NCBI GenBank assembly: GCA_958295955.1 | Contig: OY282420.1 | Coordinates: forward strand, 3,362,435-3,426,434 | Direction of reading: 5' to 3' | DNA: 64,000 nt | From: an uncultured Bryobacterales bacterium | Lineage (GTDB): Bacteria > Acidobacteriota > Terriglobia > Bryobacterales > UBA6623 | Shown: in pieces, positions 62,992-64,000 of the stretch | Layout of the letters: each line of letters opens with the position of its first letter | Position numbering within the stretch: the first letter of the stretch is position 1 | Program-made: the position numbers and the translations under genes | Notes under the pieces: model-generated | Databases searched by the model: none | What the model saw: only the letters and a program-made list of their open reading frames with translations | What the model was told of the DNA's origin: nothing

Positions 62992-63161
62992 GAGCGTTGC
63001 CTGAACTAAGCCGCCAAAAGAGTAGTTTGAGTCGCCGGCGGACGGAAGGTCAACCGCCGCGAGCCGGGCGGCGTTGGAACGGTCCGCCGGCAGACGGCTC
63101 GATCGGGATCGGAAACCGCGTCCCCGGAGGGTTTTCCGCGGCCGCGGCGGAAGCGGTTGAG

Positions 63162-63617
63162 CTATTCGCCGGCCTGCTTGCCGCCGAGCAACTCGTCCAC
63201 GCGCCAATACTCGGTGCGGCTCTCGTTCCGCTCGCGGATGCGGCGCACCTCCTCTTCGGAAACCGGCTTGCCCTGTTCGTTGAAGGTCGTTCGTACGAAG
63301 GAGAGCAGGTCCGCGACCGTCTTGTCAGCAAGAATGCTGCCGAATCCCGGCATCTCGCGATCGTAGATTTTGCCCTGCACCTGCATCCGTCCGCGCACTC
63401 CGTGCAAGACGATCTTGATCAGCGGCTCCGCGGGGCCGTCGACCCAGGGAGATGCGTGCAGCGGCGGCGCCTCGCCCATTTCTTGACCGTCGTACCGGTG
63501 GCAGGCGGCGCAATAGTCCCGAAACGTCTTCTCCCCCGGTTTCTCGGCGGCTTGCGCCGCAGCCAAGCCGGCGAGGGCGACCGCCGAAGCAACTCCGAAC
63601 GGCATTGCCCGACTCAC
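63162..63617 (-). CDS. Secreted single-heme c-type cytochrome
   Basis: The 151-residue protein has a signal peptide ending AAAQAAE and one heme site Cys36-Ala-Ala-Cys39-His40 (FRDYCAACHRYDG), with a likely axial Met in REMPGFGS. It resembles class I cytochrome c domains that accompany dehydrogenases. The GTG at 63617 overlaps the lspA stop (GTGA), so the two are translationally coupled; an ATG four codons later is possible. A highly charged C-terminal segment (VSEEEVRRIRERNESR) is unusual. Its redox partner is not in the window. Confidence 0.88.
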   Translation of the reverse strand: MSRAMPFGVASAVALAGLAAAQAAEKPGEKTFRDYCAACHRYDGQEMGEAPPLHASPWVDGPAEPLIKIVLHGVRGRMQVQGKIYDREMPGFGSILADKTVADLLSFVRTTFNEQGKPVSEEEVRRIRERNESRTEYWRVDELLGGKQAGE

Positions 63618-64000
63618 GAGGTTTTGCCGCCCGGCGGCCGCGGCTTGCGGAAGGACGCGATCAGAAGCAGGGCGGCTCCGACCGAAATCGAGCTGTCCGC
63701 GACGTTGAAGGCCGGCCAGTGGCGCGCGCCGATGTAAACGTCGAGGAAATCCACTACGTAGCCGTAGGCGAAGCGGTCGTAGAGATTGCCTGCGGCGCCG
63801 GCGAGCACGAGCGTCAGCGCCGCCGTCGACATGCGGCCTGCATCCGGAGATCTGGCGAATACATAGACGATCAGCACGACGGCGGCGATGGAAACCGCCG
63901 GCAGGATAACGTTTCTCACCGGCGGGGACGCATCGGCAAACAGGCTGAAGGCGATGCCGGTGTTGCGGGTATGCACGATGTTGAAAAAACCTTCGACAAT
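63614..64000 (-). CDS. lspA: Lipoprotein signal peptidase II (partial, 5' end outside window)
   Basis: LspA cleaves the signal peptide of lipid-modified prolipoproteins. The visible 128 residues include FNIVHTRNTGIAFSLF and the catalytic aspartate pair in GNLYDRFAYGYVVDFLDVYIG. The frame is open to the window edge at 64000 and its N-terminal membrane helices are missing. The stop codon overlaps the cytochrome start. With lgt it supplies two steps of lipoprotein maturation, with the cytochrome gene set between them. Confidence 0.93.
   Translation of the reverse strand: MVEGFFNIVHTRNTGIAFSLFADASPPVRNVILPAVSIAAVVLIVYVFARSPDAGRMSTAALTLVLAGAAGNLYDRFAYGYVVDFLDVYIGARHWPAFNVADSSISVGAALLLIASFRKPRPPGGKTS

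Overview
The window is high-GC bacterial DNA with dense gene packing; no gap between genes exceeds about 210 bases. It most resembles an Acidobacteriota chromosome of the Bryobacterales/Solibacter type. This is inferred from gene content: two proteins of the VWFA-related family best known from Acidobacteria, DUF6599-like and DUF6152-like secreted proteins, a DUF1501 protein with a sulfatase, and PQQ and PIG-L enzymes. No rRNA or tRNA gene was seen to settle the taxonomy. No CRISPR array, transposase or integrase was recognised.

Layout. 1-2400: a 5'-truncated VWA-family gene, a lower-GC secreted hypothetical gene and a DUF6599-like membrane-anchored protein, all on the minus strand. 2441-10313: a housekeeping block with secA (minus), then rimO, yacG, pgpA, a TIG/NHL propeller gene and cinA (plus), and a YcxB-like membrane protein (minus). 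10486-20119: secreted hydrolases, namely a DUF1501 protein, a sulfatase, two proteins that join a beta-propeller to a PHP/CehA-type metallohydrolase domain, and a nucleoside hydrolase. 20243-24402: a complete type III restriction-modification pair (mod-res), preceded by nested inverted repeats. 24444-28819: a MacAB/DevBCA-like exporter operon on the minus strand.

28978-38977: periplasmic redox and secreted proteins. These are a quinohemoprotein dehydrogenase lipoprotein, a DUF6152 protein, a small membrane protein, two translationally coupled paralogous secreted proteins, a large PPC-domain protein and a molybdopterin oxidoreductase. 39198-42405: a 168-bp tandem repeat array encoding an NHL propeller, broken by a frameshift just before guaA. 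42413-50591: a PIG-L deacetylase, an APC permease, a cytochrome c/PHM-like fusion, a double alpha/beta-hydrolase, a DinB protein, an intact VWA-family protein and a MoaD-MoaE fusion. 50699-54327: a two-subunit pyruvate:ferredoxin-type oxidoreductase. 54448-60495: the glycogen-turnover operon glgX-malQ-glgB. 60514-64000: an envelope cluster (minus) with lspA (cut by the window end), a c-type cytochrome, lgt and a DegQ/HtrA protease.

The genes suggest an aerobic or facultative heterotroph with heavy investment in exported hydrolases, many with twin-arginine-like leaders, and periplasmic c-type and quinone-linked oxidation. Lipoprotein maturation (lgt, lspA), preprotein export (secA) and envelope proteolysis (degQ type) support that lifestyle. 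Molybdenum cofactor synthesis (MoaD-MoaE fusion) could serve the molybdoenzyme about 11 kb away. Several start sites lack a Shine-Dalgarno sequence and sit 6-11 bases after a -10-like hexamer, which suggests leaderless or near-leaderless transcripts.
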